Notes under the pieces: model-generated
The model's input: only the letters and a program-made list of their open reading frames with translations
Database searches by the model: none
What the model was told of the DNA's origin: nothing
Shown: positions 32,865 through 41,421 of the stretch, in pieces
Numbering within the stretch: the first letter of the stretch is position 1
Layout: the number at the start of each line of letters is the position of its first letter
Position numbers and translations under genes: made by a program
Assembly (NCBI GenBank): GCA_026014465.1
Contig: JAOZID010000010.1
Location: 712,288-776,287 of the forward strand
Length of the DNA stretch: 64,000 bases
Source: Candidatus Bathyarchaeota archaeon
Lineage (GTDB): Archaea > Thermoproteota > Bathyarchaeia > Bathyarchaeales > Bathycorpusculaceae
Direction of reading: 5' to 3'

Positions 32865-33961
32865 TGATGAAAAACCGAATTGAAGAAACCCTAAAAGAAT
32901 ACAACCCCGAAAACGTGTGCATTGGCGTTTTGGGTTCACACTCAGGATTAGAAATCGCGGCTGGTGCACGCCAAGAAGGCTTTGAAACCGTCGTGGTCTG
33001 CCAAAGGGGCAGGGACAAAACCTACACCAAATACTACAAAAAACTCTTCAACCACACCATACTTCTTGACCGCTTCGCAGACATAACCACGCCCGAAACC
33101 GTCAAGCAACTCACCGACCTAAACACCATTTTTGTGCCCAACCGTTCCTTTAGCGTGTACGCAGGCTACGACAGCATCGAAGAAAAATTCGCAGTGCCCA
33201 TGATAGGCAACAGGTACATGCTCAAAACCGAGGAACGCACCGCCCCCAGAAATCAGCTCTGGCTTTTAGAGCAAGCAGGCATAAAAACGCCCCGAACCTT
33301 CAAGGAGCCCAGCGAAATCGACCGCTTAGCCATCGTCAAGGTTCCCGAAAAAGAACGCGCAATCGAGCGAGCCTTCTTCTACGTCTCCTCGCCGCAGGAA
33401 TACGAGAAAAAATCGCAAGAACGCCTGCAAAAAGGCATAATCACACAAGAAGCCCTAAACGAAGCCATAATCGAAGAATACGTCATAGGCGCCAAATTCA
33501 ACGCCAACTACTTCTGGTCACCGATAACCGACGAAATCGACCTCTTAGGCTTTGACAAACGCGTGCAAACTGACCTTGACGGCGTCCTTGACCTACCCGC
33601 CACCGAGCAACTCGAAATGGGCATACCCACCCAAAACATCGAAATCGGACACATGGGCGTTACCATGCGCGAAAGCCAAATCGAAAAAATCTTCGACGCC
33701 GCCGAATGCTTCGTGCAGACCTGCAAAAAAGAGTACCCCCCAGGCATGATAGGGCTCTTTGCACTGCAGGGCGCGATAACTAAGAATTTGGAGTTTTACG
33801 TATTTGACGTAAGTCCGCGTGTTCCAGGGTGCCCGTGTGTTGAGCCGACTTCGCCTTATATGAAGTACAAGTACGGCAAAGAAGTTGGTCCAGGCAGACG
33901 CGTTGCTATGGAAATCAAATGCGCCTTGGCGGAGAAACGTTTAGCGGACGTGACGACATGA
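32861..33961 (+). CDS. purP: FAICAR synthetase PurP, first copy
   Basis: ATP-grasp ligase of archaea that formylates AICAR with free formate, replacing the folate-dependent PurH transformylase. 366 residues. Opens IGVLGSHSGLEIAAGARQEGFET, the PurP N-terminal motif. Further marks are RFADITTPE, VPNRSFSVYAGYDSIEEKF, IEEYVIGAKFNANYFWSPI and FDVSPRVPGCPCVEPTSPYM near the C-terminus. The start ATG overlaps the purC stop as ATGA and its own stop overlaps the next purP-like gene as ATGA. The GCPC pair at about 328-331 is missing from the second copy, so the two may differ in activity or oligomer form. Confidence 0.9.
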   Translation: MMMKNRIEETLKEYNPENVCIGVLGSHSGLEIAAGARQEGFETVVVCQRGRDKTYTKYYKKLFNHTILLDRFADITTPETVKQLTDLNTIFVPNRSFSVYAGYDSIEEKFAVPMIGNRYMLKTEERTAPRNQLWLLEQAGIKTPRTFKEPSEIDRLAIVKVPEKERAIERAFFYVSSPQEYEKKSQERLQKGIITQEALNEAIIEEYVIGAKFNANYFWSPITDEIDLLGFDKRVQTDLDGVLDLPATEQLEMGIPTQNIEIGHMGVTMRESQIEKIFDAAECFVQTCKKEYPPGMIGLFALQGAITKNLEFYVFDVSPRVPGCPCVEPTSPYMKYKYGKEVGPGRRVAMEIKCALAEKRLADVTT

Positions 33962-35043
33962 TAACGGGCAGTGACACCGCGAAGATTTTGGAGAAATACG
34001 ACACTGGCAAGTTGGCAATTGGCACTTTGGGCTCGCACAGTTCGTTGAATATTTTTAAGGGCGCCAAAGAAGAAGGCTTTCGCACGGTTTGTATCTGCAA
34101 GGAAAAAGACACCATCATGTACCAGAAATTTCCGCTGGTGGATGAGCTCATCGTAGTCAAAGACTTCACCGAGTTGCTAAAGCCGCAGATGCAAGAGAAA
34201 CTGCGCAGCCTAAACGTGGTCTTGATTCCACATGGCTCGTTTACGGCGTATTTGAGCACGCAGGAGCTTACCGACGAGTTGTTTGTTCCGATGTTTGGGA
34301 ACCGCAAGCTGCTGGATTGGGAGGCTGACCGCAAAAAGCAAGAAGACTGGCTGCGCCAAGCAGGACTGCTGCTGCCCGCCACGTTCAAAACTCCTGAGGA
34401 TATCGACCGCCTCATCATCGCCAAGCTGCCAGGCGCGAAAGGTGGGCGCGGCTACTTTTTAGCTAACTCGCCCCAAGCGTTTTACAAGAAATTCAACGAA
34501 ATGGTCAAACGCGGCTTGCTCAAAGAAGACGACGTAAACAAAGTGCACCTGCAAGAGTACGCGCTGGGCGTGAACGTTTACCCAAGCTACTTTAGCAGCA
34601 CCATCAAAGACGACGTCGAATTCCTAGCCGTAGACAGACGCTACGAATCCGCCGTAGACTCCATAGGCAAAATCCCCGCGGATGAGCAACTTGAAATCGG
34701 CGTCAACCCCACCTACACCGTCATAGGAAACTTCCCCATTGTGCTGCGCGAATCATTGCTGCCCGAACTTATGCGCATGGGCGATAACGTGCACAAGAAA
34801 GCCCAGCAACTCGCGCCCCCCGGCATCATAGGACCCTACTGCCTTGAGACTGTGATAACTGAAGACCTCAAAATCTACACCTTCGAAATCTCAGCGCGCA
34901 TCGTCGCAGGAACCAACATCGGCATCGGAACCAGCCCCTACGCGTACCTAAGATACGGCGAAAACATGTACATGGGACGACGCATTGCCCTTGAAATCAA
35001 AGACGCCGTAAAGCAGAAGCGTCTTCACGAAATCGCGGTTTAA
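33958..35043 (+). CDS. PurP paralogue (second copy)
   Basis: 361 residues from ATG 33958, which overlaps the first purP stop (ATGA); a frame open from 33919 is not needed. Same ATP-grasp family: IGTLGSHSSLNIFKGAKEEGF, LIPHGSFTAYLSTQELTDELFVPMFGNR, LQEYALGVNVYPSYF and FEISARIVAGTNIG. Compared with copy one, SPRVPGCPC is replaced by SARIVAGTN. Some archaea have two PurP proteins (PurP1 and PurP2), only one of which has a proven role to my knowledge. It could be a partner in a hetero-oligomer or act on a different amine or ribonucleotide. Confidence 0.82.
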   Translation: MITGSDTAKILEKYDTGKLAIGTLGSHSSLNIFKGAKEEGFRTVCICKEKDTIMYQKFPLVDELIVVKDFTELLKPQMQEKLRSLNVVLIPHGSFTAYLSTQELTDELFVPMFGNRKLLDWEADRKKQEDWLRQAGLLLPATFKTPEDIDRLIIAKLPGAKGGRGYFLANSPQAFYKKFNEMVKRGLLKEDDVNKVHLQEYALGVNVYPSYFSSTIKDDVEFLAVDRRYESAVDSIGKIPADEQLEIGVNPTYTVIGNFPIVLRESLLPELMRMGDNVHKKAQQLAPPGIIGPYCLETVITEDLKIYTFEISARIVAGTNIGIGTSPYAYLRYGENMYMGRRIALEIKDAVKQKRLHEIAV

Positions 35044-35831
35044 CCGCTTAGGGCAACGCTTAGTATCGCATCAAAGTTGCTGCGGCTGGGGTCTTTGCGG
35101 TAGGCTTGCAGGGCGGCTACGATTTCTTCTTTGTTTCTTTCTCCCAAGATTTCTGCAATTGCGCATGAGACTTTGCCGTTGCTGGTGAACAGGAAATGGG
35201 AAAGCGCGGTGACGTTGACGGTTTTGCGGTTGTCGCTGGCGGTTTCGAAGTCTACTAGGTAGGGGTTTTGGTTGCGGTCGACAAGGACGTGTTTGGGGGC
35301 TTTGCTGAGCTCGCCGTGGTCTAACCCGATTAGGTCAAGACGGTAACACTGCTCCAAAACCTCAGCTAAAACGCGCCTGACAAACGCGGGGTCGGTTTGG
35401 GTTTCCAGCCAACGGGGCAGGGCGTTGCCGTCTATGAGTTGCATGAGCAAAAAGTTTGGGCTCACATCAAGCAGTTTAGGTCCCGCATCGGCGGTGTTGG
35501 CTTTGGCGAGCATTTGGGCTTCATGGAACATGTCAGGGCGGTCGGCGTCTACCCTGCGGATTTTCAAAGCCACCCGCTGCCCCTTAAAAAAAGCAACCAC
35601 CACCACACCAACAAAACCCTTGCCCAACAACGGAAAAGGAACCGCATGCGCACGTGCACACCCAGAAAACTCCACAGCATCCACACCCAAACACTGCAAC
35701 TCTTGCACGCGACGCCGCAACTCCACCAAATCAGGCTTAGGATAACACAAAACAACCGCGTAAGGCAACTCCACCAGATGCTCCACAGGCACAACCAAAG
35801 AACCACTCAAACCAGATTCCCCGCACTTCAC
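35040..35831 (-). CDS. COG2112-type putative protein kinase
   Basis: 263 residues, kinase fold. The nucleotide-binding part has PLLGKGFVGVVVVAFFKGQRVALKIRR (Lys as ATP anchor) with EAQMLAKAN as the helix C Glu. The catalytic loop LDHGELSKAPKHVLVD and the metal-binding LVDFETAS are close to those of RIO/Bud32 and COG2112 kinases. The His-Gly-Glu of the loop replaces the classical HRD, as is normal in this group. The N-terminal 75 residues precede the kinase core. Substrate unknown. It is convergent with the second purP and overlaps it by four bases; the next gene, EF-2-like, is divergent. Confidence 0.78.
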   Translation of the reverse strand: MKCGESGLSGSLVVPVEHLVELPYAVVLCYPKPDLVELRRRVQELQCLGVDAVEFSGCARAHAVPFPLLGKGFVGVVVVAFFKGQRVALKIRRVDADRPDMFHEAQMLAKANTADAGPKLLDVSPNFLLMQLIDGNALPRWLETQTDPAFVRRVLAEVLEQCYRLDLIGLDHGELSKAPKHVLVDRNQNPYLVDFETASDNRKTVNVTALSHFLFTSNGKVSCAIAEILGERNKEEIVAALQAYRKDPSRSNFDAILSVALSG

Positions 35832-35950
35832 ACAGATGCAACACGCGCGAATTATTTAACACGTTACCTCAAAGAAAAATGAAAAACGTTTCCCAAAATA
35901 GCAATTCTGCAGAAGGGGGTGAGGAGCGCGTTTTTTGGGGTTTGTTTCGT

Positions 35951-35960
35951 AAATTTATTA
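35951..35960 (+). promoter_or_regulatory. Box A promoter for the EF-2 paralogue
   Basis: AAATTTATTA lies 43-52 bases before ATG 36003, predicting a leader of about 20 bases; the 171-base gap to the divergent kinase holds no other feature. Confidence 0.4.
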
Positions 35961-36002
35961 GGTTGGCGTTGTTACTGGTTTCGTGTTTGAGCGGGTAGTG
36001 GT

Positions 36003-38156
36003 ATGCCACGGTTTAAGCAGTTGGCGCGGATTCAGGAGCTTATGGGGCGTAAGGGGCAGATTCGTAATATAGGGATTATTGCGCATATTGATCATGGGAA
36101 GACGACGTTGGCGGATTCGTTGTTGGCGGGTACGGGGTTGTTGTCTTCTGAGATGGCGGGTACGGCGAGGGTTTTGGATTATTTGCAGGAGGAGCAGCGG
36201 CGCAAGATTACGATAAAGACCGCGAATATTAGTTTGCTCTACAAAGCTGCGGGTGATGCGTTTGTGGTGAATTTGGTGGATACGCCGGGGCATGTGGATT
36301 TTACGGGCAAAGTTACTAGGGCGTTGCGGGCTATTGATGGCGTGGTTGTGGTGGTGGATGCGGTTGAGGAGATTATGGCGCAGACCGAGGTTTTGACTAA
36401 GCAGGCTTTGGAGGAAAGGGTGCGCCCTGTGCTTTTCATAAACAAGGTCGACCGTTTGATTACGGAGTTGCAGCTGAACGCATCTCAGATTGAAAAGAAG
36501 CTCACGCATATTGTGGGTGCTTTTAACGATTTAATTGAGTTGCATGCGGAAGCGCAGTTCAAGGATAAATGGAAAGTGAGTTTTGGTGCAGGCAGTGTGG
36601 CAGTGGGTTCGGCTTTGCATGGGTGGGGCTTCACCGCAGGTTTAGCTCAGCAACATGGAGTCAGGTTCACCGATGTCATGGCGGCATACAAAAACGGTGC
36701 ACATGAAACTCTGCAAAAAAACCTGCCCGCCTACGCAGCAATATTTGACATGACCGTCAAAGCCGTTCCTGACCCTAAAACCGCCCAAGCTTATCGCGTG
36801 GAGAAAATCTGGAAGGGCGATGTTGATTCTCAGGTTGGGCGAGGCATGGTTAGTTGCAGTGACGCTTCTGCGGCGGTTTTTTGTGTAACGCATGTTCAGC
36901 CAGATCAAAACGGTTCGGTGGTCGCAACTGGAAGGCTGTTTTCGGGCACCATAAAAGCAGAGGACACGTTGAGGTTGGTTAATGCAAACGAAGAGGCATT
37001 GGCGGGTCAGGTTTTGGTGTATATGGGTGCGTTTAAAGAGCAGGTGGAGCGGGTTTTTGCGGGTAATGTGGTTGCGCTGTCTCTTCCTGGTGGCGTGAAG
37101 GCGGGGGAGACCTTGGTGGAGGCGACGCAAACTGAAGGGGTGGTTCCGTTTGAGAGTATACGGTATGTTTCTGAGCCGGTGGTGACAGTTGCAGTGGAAC
37201 CCAAGAACCCTAAGGATTTGCCTGTTTTGCTTGAAGCTATGGATGAGCTTGCGGTGGAAGACCCGAATCTGAAGGTTATGGTTAACCGTGAAACAGGCGA
37301 GTACCTGCTTAGTGGCATGGGCGAGTTACATGTGGAAGTGGCACTAAATCACCTAAAAAGCCAGCACCGCGCGTTGGAGGTTGAGGTTTCATCTCCACGA
37401 GTAGTGTATAGGGAAGCCGCAACCAGAAAAGGCGCATCTGCCACAGCGAAAAGCCCCAACAAACAAAACAGGTTCACGGTGATGGTGGAGCCTTTGGGTG
37501 ATTCGGAATCGGGGTTAGTTGACCAGAACAACGATGCACCGCAGGCGGGGGATGTGGGTTGGTTGGATGCTTACAAGAACGTGCTGGTTGACTGCACAGA
37601 AAAACTGGAAGCCTCAAAGGCGCGTGAATTCATAGTTGGAGGTTTCGAGTTTGCTTGTGGAGCGGGTCCTTTGTGTGGGGAACCTTTAAGGCATGCAAAA
37701 GTCAGCTTGAAAAATATCATGTTAAGCAGCAGCGAAGAGTTGAGCAATGCAGTTGAAGTCATGCATGGCGTAGGCAAAGCCGTCTTCGCCTCGTTTCTAA
37801 CCACGCAACCCGCTCTTTTAGAGCCCGTCTACAAAACCGTGATTTCAACCCCCGCCGAGTTAGCAGGAGAATGCACCCGCATCTTAAACAGTCGACGCGG
37901 AAAAATCGTTTTGTTTGAACCCAAAGGAGCCGTGACGACTCTTACTGGTTATGTGCCGGTGGCGGAGGCGTTTGGTTTGTCAAAGGAGCTGCGGTCGGTG
38001 ACGTCGGGGCGCGCGTTTTGGCAGTCAACTCTTGACCGTTGGGAGCAGGTTCCTAAAAAACTTGCAGACAAGCTCACCTTGGAGTTGCGCAGACGTAAAG
38101 GGTTGCCTTTGGAGGTTCCCGCGGCGAGCAGGTTCATGGAGGAAGATGAGCGGTGA
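36003..38156 (+). CDS. Divergent EF-2 paralogue lacking the diphthamide histidine
   Basis: 717-residue translational GTPase with the full EF-2 layout. G1 AHIDHGKT is at 27-34, G3 DTPGH at 93-97 and G4 NKVD at 147-150, so GTP binding should be intact. Two canonical sites differ. Switch I reads RRKITI (66-71) where EF-2 has RGITI, replacing the Gly. In domain IV, aligned without gaps from GPLCGEPL (555), position 580 is Leu where archaeal EF-2 has the diphthamide His of DAxHRG. LSNAVE replaces the usual HRGPAQ. The end SGRAFWQS is normal. Probably a paralogue beside a standard EF-2 elsewhere. GTGA overlap couples it to a DNA glycosylase. Confidence 0.88.
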   Translation: MPRFKQLARIQELMGRKGQIRNIGIIAHIDHGKTTLADSLLAGTGLLSSEMAGTARVLDYLQEEQRRKITIKTANISLLYKAAGDAFVVNLVDTPGHVDFTGKVTRALRAIDGVVVVVDAVEEIMAQTEVLTKQALEERVRPVLFINKVDRLITELQLNASQIEKKLTHIVGAFNDLIELHAEAQFKDKWKVSFGAGSVAVGSALHGWGFTAGLAQQHGVRFTDVMAAYKNGAHETLQKNLPAYAAIFDMTVKAVPDPKTAQAYRVEKIWKGDVDSQVGRGMVSCSDASAAVFCVTHVQPDQNGSVVATGRLFSGTIKAEDTLRLVNANEEALAGQVLVYMGAFKEQVERVFAGNVVALSLPGGVKAGETLVEATQTEGVVPFESIRYVSEPVVTVAVEPKNPKDLPVLLEAMDELAVEDPNLKVMVNRETGEYLLSGMGELHVEVALNHLKSQHRALEVEVSSPRVVYREAATRKGASATAKSPNKQNRFTVMVEPLGDSESGLVDQNNDAPQAGDVGWLDAYKNVLVDCTEKLEASKAREFIVGGFEFACGAGPLCGEPLRHAKVSLKNIMLSSSEELSNAVEVMHGVGKAVFASFLTTQPALLEPVYKTVISTPAELAGECTRILNSRRGKIVLFEPKGAVTTLTGYVPVAEAFGLSKELRSVTSGRAFWQSTLDRWEQVPKKLADKLTLELRRRKGLPLEVPAASRFMEEDER

Positions 38157-39010
38157 AGGCGTCTGTGCCGTTTTGTTTGGATACTACGTTGTGTTGTGGG
38201 CAGGTTTTTCGCTGGGACAGGCATGGCGGCTGGTGGTATGGTGTTGCGCAGGATTGCGTGTTTAAGGTACAACAGAACGGTTCAGAGCTCAAATACGATA
38301 ATGCTGATTACGAGTTTGTGGAGCACTATTTTAGTTTAGACCACGATTTAGACGCAATTAGCAAGAGCATAAACAAAGACCACCATATAGAAAGGGCACT
38401 AAAAGCGTATTGGGGTTTGCGGCTAATTAGGCAAGACCCGTGGGAGTGCTTGATGTCGTATATTTGTGCAACTTACAAGAGCATAGCTGCAATAAAGGGC
38501 ATGCTCAACGCGTTGGGACAAAAATTCGGCGAAAAACTCAGCCTAGACGGCTACAAATACTACGCGTTTCCCAAACCAGAAAAACTTGCAAACGCCGCCG
38601 TAACAGAACTGCAAGAATGCGGTCTAGGCTACCGCGCCAAGTACCTGCAGGCAACCGCCAAACAAATCCACGAAGGCAACATCAACTTAGAAGAGCTAAA
38701 ACGCATGCCTTATTCGCAGGCAAAAAAAGCGTTATGCACATTGCCAGGGGTGGGCGTTAAGGTTGCAGACTGCGTGCTTCTGTTTTCGCTAGGCAAGCTA
38801 GAGGCGTTTCCCGTGGATGTTTGGGTCAAACGTGTAATGCTCAAACGGTACCAAAACAAGTTCCCAACCCAGCTAATCCAAAAACTATCCAAAGCAGAAT
38901 CCTTATGCAACAGCGACTACGAAAAACTAAACAATTTTGGCAGAACATACTTTGGACAGTACGCAGGCTACGCCCAGGAATACCTCTACCACTACGAAAG
39001 AATCGCCTAA
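38153..39010 (+). CDS. 8-oxoguanine DNA glycosylase, OGG1-like HhH-GPD protein
   Basis: 285 residues. Base-excision repair enzyme with N-terminal OGG1-type domain (LDTTLCCGQVFRWDRHGGWWYG) and a helix-hairpin-helix domain, LPGVGVKVADCVLLFSLGKLEAFPVDVWVKR. Lys203 in that hairpin is the expected lyase nucleophile and Asp222 (PVDVW) the conserved acid. The start is GTG at 38153, overlapping the EF-2-like stop as GTGA, so it is translated with that gene. It could equally be an archaeal AGOG-related or broad purine glycosylase, but the FRW and GYGRAKYL-type segments favour OGG1. No other repair gene is adjacent. Confidence 0.85.
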   Translation: MKASVPFCLDTTLCCGQVFRWDRHGGWWYGVAQDCVFKVQQNGSELKYDNADYEFVEHYFSLDHDLDAISKSINKDHHIERALKAYWGLRLIRQDPWECLMSYICATYKSIAAIKGMLNALGQKFGEKLSLDGYKYYAFPKPEKLANAAVTELQECGLGYRAKYLQATAKQIHEGNINLEELKRMPYSQAKKALCTLPGVGVKVADCVLLFSLGKLEAFPVDVWVKRVMLKRYQNKFPTQLIQKLSKAESLCNSDYEKLNNFGRTYFGQYAGYAQEYLYHYERIA

Positions 39011-39103
39011 ACCCAAACAAACCCGCGCCACAGCAAACCAAACAAAACAGCCAAAGAGCTTGCAAGCAAAACGCGGAAAACGTTTAAATCCCGTTAGAAA
39101 CAG

Positions 39104-39113
39104 CATATAAAAG
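39104..39113 (+). promoter_or_regulatory. Box A element upstream of tRNA(CAU)
   Basis: CATATAAAAG lies 15-24 bases before the mature tRNA start; a second A/T element (TTTAAATC, near 39083-39090) is also possible and would leave a short 5' leader for RNase P. Confidence 0.45.
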
Positions 39114-39127
39114 CAACTACCGCCCGT

Positions 39128-39205
39128 GGGCCCGTAGCTCAGCTAGGTTAGAGCGCCAGACTCATAATCTGTTGGTCGCCAGTTCAAATCCGGCCGGGCC
39201 CACCA
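39128..39205 (+). tRNA. tRNA with CAU anticodon (elongator Met, or Ile2), CCA encoded
   Basis: Cloverleaf seen by eye: acceptor GGGCCCG / CGGGCCC, D stem GCTC / GAGC, anticodon stem CCAGA / TCTGT with loop CTCATAA (anticodon CAT), T loop TTCAAAT, discriminator A and encoded CCA. No intron. It lacks the three G-C pairs of initiator tRNA in the anticodon stem. The stem positions 27-43 (C/T) and 52-62 (A/C) do not pair. The anticodon could be read as Met or, after agmatidine modification, as Ile (AUA); the sequence alone does not decide. No other tRNA gene was noticed in the window. Confidence 0.9.
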
Positions 39206-39280
39206 CACACGCTTTTGATTTTTGGCAGACAAAGGTTAAATTGTATATAGGGGGTAGAGAGAGTAATTTGTGGTGGTTTG

Positions 39281-39760
39281 ATGAAGGCTGTTGTGGTTTA
39301 TTTTTCTGTGAGTGGTAATACAAGGTTTGTTGCAGAGAAAATCGCAGATGAGTTAAAAGCGGATTTGTGCAAGGTTACCGATAATAATTACAAGCAAAGC
39401 AGGCTGTTGTATCTGCGGGGTGGATTGGCGGCTTTGAGAAAGAAAACCTCAGAAATCGAGTTGTCTACACCTGTTGAAGGCTACGATTTGGTGATTGCTG
39501 GCACACCCGTATGGGCGGGAAAAGTTGCTCCTGCCATAAGGACGTTTCTGGAAAACAAGAAACCCAAAGAGAGCCAAGTTGCCTTTTTTGTAACGCTGGG
39601 TGGAGATAAACCCCAAAAAACGTTGGAGGATATGAGAGAAATCGTCCAGCCCAAAGTGCCAGTGGGGGAATTGGGGGTTACAAAACCGTTGGACAACAAA
39701 GAAGAGACTGAAAGGCAAGTAAAAGAGTGGTCCAGCCAAATCCAAAAAACGCTCAAATAA
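39281..39760 (+). CDS. Flavodoxin-family protein
   Basis: 159 residues from ATG 39281. FMN-binding phosphate loop is YFSVSGNTRFVAEKI (about residues 7-21), and the second FMN loop is AGTPVWAGKVAPAIRTFLENKK. The length is that of short-chain flavodoxins, with the extra loop of YwqN/WrbA types absent. Likely a one-electron carrier or small FMN redox protein, fitting the ferredoxin-rich neighbourhood. A TATA element (GTATATAG, 39243-39250) is positioned for a nearly leaderless message. Its end overlaps the convergent peptidase gene by eight bases. Confidence 0.83.
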   Translation: MKAVVVYFSVSGNTRFVAEKIADELKADLCKVTDNNYKQSRLLYLRGGLAALRKKTSEIELSTPVEGYDLVIAGTPVWAGKVAPAIRTFLENKKPKESQVAFFVTLGGDKPQKTLEDMREIVQPKVPVGELGVTKPLDNKEETERQVKEWSSQIQKTLK

Positions 39761-40832
39761 CGGGTTGCTGTGGGTTGAGGCGGTAGGAGCCTGCGGTTAG
39801 TTTTTCGGCTCCGTTTTGAGTTATCAAGGCGGTATCTTCGATGCGTACGCCTCCAAAACCGTGGAGGTAGATGCCTGGTTCGATGGTTACGACATTGCCT
39901 GTTTGAAGTATGTGACTACTTGCGGAGCTTAACGTGGGGGGTTCATGAACTTCTAAGCCTACGCCGTGACCCAGACGATGTACAAAGTTTTCTCCATACC
40001 CTGCCGCCTCAATGACATCTCTAGCTACCTTGTCTACGTCTGAGACGCATACGTTGGGTTTTAGGGTCTCAAATGCTTTGTCCTGTGCGTCGTGAACTAT
40101 CTGGTAGAGGCGGCGCTGTCTTTCAGAGGGCACCCCAGCAACCAAAGTACGGGTCATATCCGAACAGTAATACTCAAACGTAGCCCCAATATCAACCACA
40201 ACAAAGTCGCCCTCGCGGATTTCACGTGCAGAGCAGCCGCCGTGGGGAAACGCTGAGGAAGCACCTGAAGCAACTATTGTTTCAAAAGCTGTTGCGCCGC
40301 CGCCGTTTCTGCGCATGGTAGATTCGATTTCTGCGGCTACTTCGCATTCTTTCACTCCTGGTCGTAGGGTTTCGTAGGCGGCGTTCATGGCTTGGCTGGT
40401 TATGTCGGCGGCTTTGCGCATGAGCGTGATTTCGTTTGGGTCTTTGACTTGGCGAAGCATCTGGACGGGTTTTGGGTCGGCTGCTATTTTGGCTTGGGGG
40501 AGCTTTTGGGTTAGGGCTTGCCAGCTTTGCACGCTTAGGGCGTCGGCAGCTATGTTTTTGAGTTTGTGGTCTTGAACTTGTTTTGCCAGCGTCACCAACA
40601 AGTTCTCATCAAACCCAAGCCGTTCCACACAAAAACCCTTGCAGCCAGATTTAACCTGCTCATAATTAACGCCATACACGTAAAGCGTACTCTCACCATT
40701 AGGAGGAACAAACAAAGCACACGCGCCAGGAACCCCCGTAAAATACAGCAGATTAGCCGAGTTAAAAACCAGAAAGCCGTCAAAACCAGCTTGGGTAAAA
40801 GCAAGGTCTTTTAGGTTGCGTATGCGGTTCAA
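39753..40832 (-). CDS. Xaa-Pro dipeptidase/aminopeptidase (M24 family)
   Basis: 359 residues. N-terminal creatinase-like domain (about 1-125) and C-terminal pita-bread metallopeptidase domain. Metal ligands are seen in VDIGATFEYYCSDMTRT (two Asp), HRLGHGVGLEVHEPP (His), VVTIEPGIYL (Glu) and VRIEDTALIT (Glu). Cleaves Xaa-Pro dipeptides or N-terminal residues before Pro; uses Mn, Co or Fe. Full length with no oddities. Upstream 95 bases separate it from the AOR-associated ferredoxin gene of the same strand; it may be the last gene of that transcript, consistent with an amino-acid-fermenting organism (inference). Confidence 0.88.
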   Translation of the reverse strand: MNRIRNLKDLAFTQAGFDGFLVFNSANLLYFTGVPGACALFVPPNGESTLYVYGVNYEQVKSGCKGFCVERLGFDENLLVTLAKQVQDHKLKNIAADALSVQSWQALTQKLPQAKIAADPKPVQMLRQVKDPNEITLMRKAADITSQAMNAAYETLRPGVKECEVAAEIESTMRRNGGGATAFETIVASGASSAFPHGGCSAREIREGDFVVVDIGATFEYYCSDMTRTLVAGVPSERQRRLYQIVHDAQDKAFETLKPNVCVSDVDKVARDVIEAAGYGENFVHRLGHGVGLEVHEPPTLSSASSHILQTGNVVTIEPGIYLHGFGGVRIEDTALITQNGAEKLTAGSYRLNPQQPVI

Positions 40833-40926
40833 GGCGCTTCACCATACAAGCAGCATGAAAAGGGATAAGCTTTCTTATAATAAGGGGCAAAACAAAATTG
40901 TGGGAGGGAAAAAAGTTCCCTGGGGG

Positions 40927-41418
40927 TTATTTTCTTTCTTGGAAGAGTTTTTTGATGGCGCTGATCCTTGCTTTCTGGGCAAGTACGTCGCTTGTGACTA
41001 GGGTTAATGCTTCTTCGGGGCACCATTTGACGCATTGGGGACCATCTTCGTTGTCTTTGCATAGGTCACAGACGTAGACTGTTTTGTTTTCGGGGTGTAG
41101 CATAATGGCGCCGTAGTCGCAGGCTTCGATGCACCAGCCGCATCCGTTGCATTTGTCGGGGTCGATGGTGACTGCGCCTGTTTCTTCGGATTGTGTTAGG
41201 GCGTCGCGGGGACAAGCTTCGATGCAGGCGGGTTCTTCACAAAGACGGCATGAGACAGCCATGTTGACGACTTGGTTTTGGCGGACTACGCGAATTCTGG
41301 ATTTTATGGGGTTGAAAGCTTTTTCTTTGTTAAATGAGCAGGCGTACTCACAGATTTGGCAGCCAACACATTTTTCGGGGTCACATGAAACGAATTGTCT
41401 TTCGTGTATCTTGACCAT
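40927..41418 (-). CDS. Four-cluster ferredoxin subunit of the AOR at 41422-43278
   Basis: 163 residues, HycB/DmsB-like polyferredoxin. Four cluster motifs: CVGCQICEYACS, CRLCEEPACIEACP, CNGCGWCIEACD and CDLCKDN with CVKWCP. Such a subunit is known beside some AOR-family enzymes (WOR5, AorA, BamC) and carries electrons from the tungsten site to ferredoxin or another acceptor. It begins three bases after the AOR stop. The third cluster motif has Asp at the end (CIEACDYG) where the other copy has Pro (CIAACPFG). The C-terminus contains a helical segment, LAQKARISAIKKLFQERK. Confidence 0.88.
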   Translation of the reverse strand: MVKIHERQFVSCDPEKCVGCQICEYACSFNKEKAFNPIKSRIRVVRQNQVVNMAVSCRLCEEPACIEACPRDALTQSEETGAVTIDPDKCNGCGWCIEACDYGAIMLHPENKTVYVCDLCKDNEDGPQCVKWCPEEALTLVTSDVLAQKARISAIKKLFQERK

Positions 41419-41421
41419 TTC

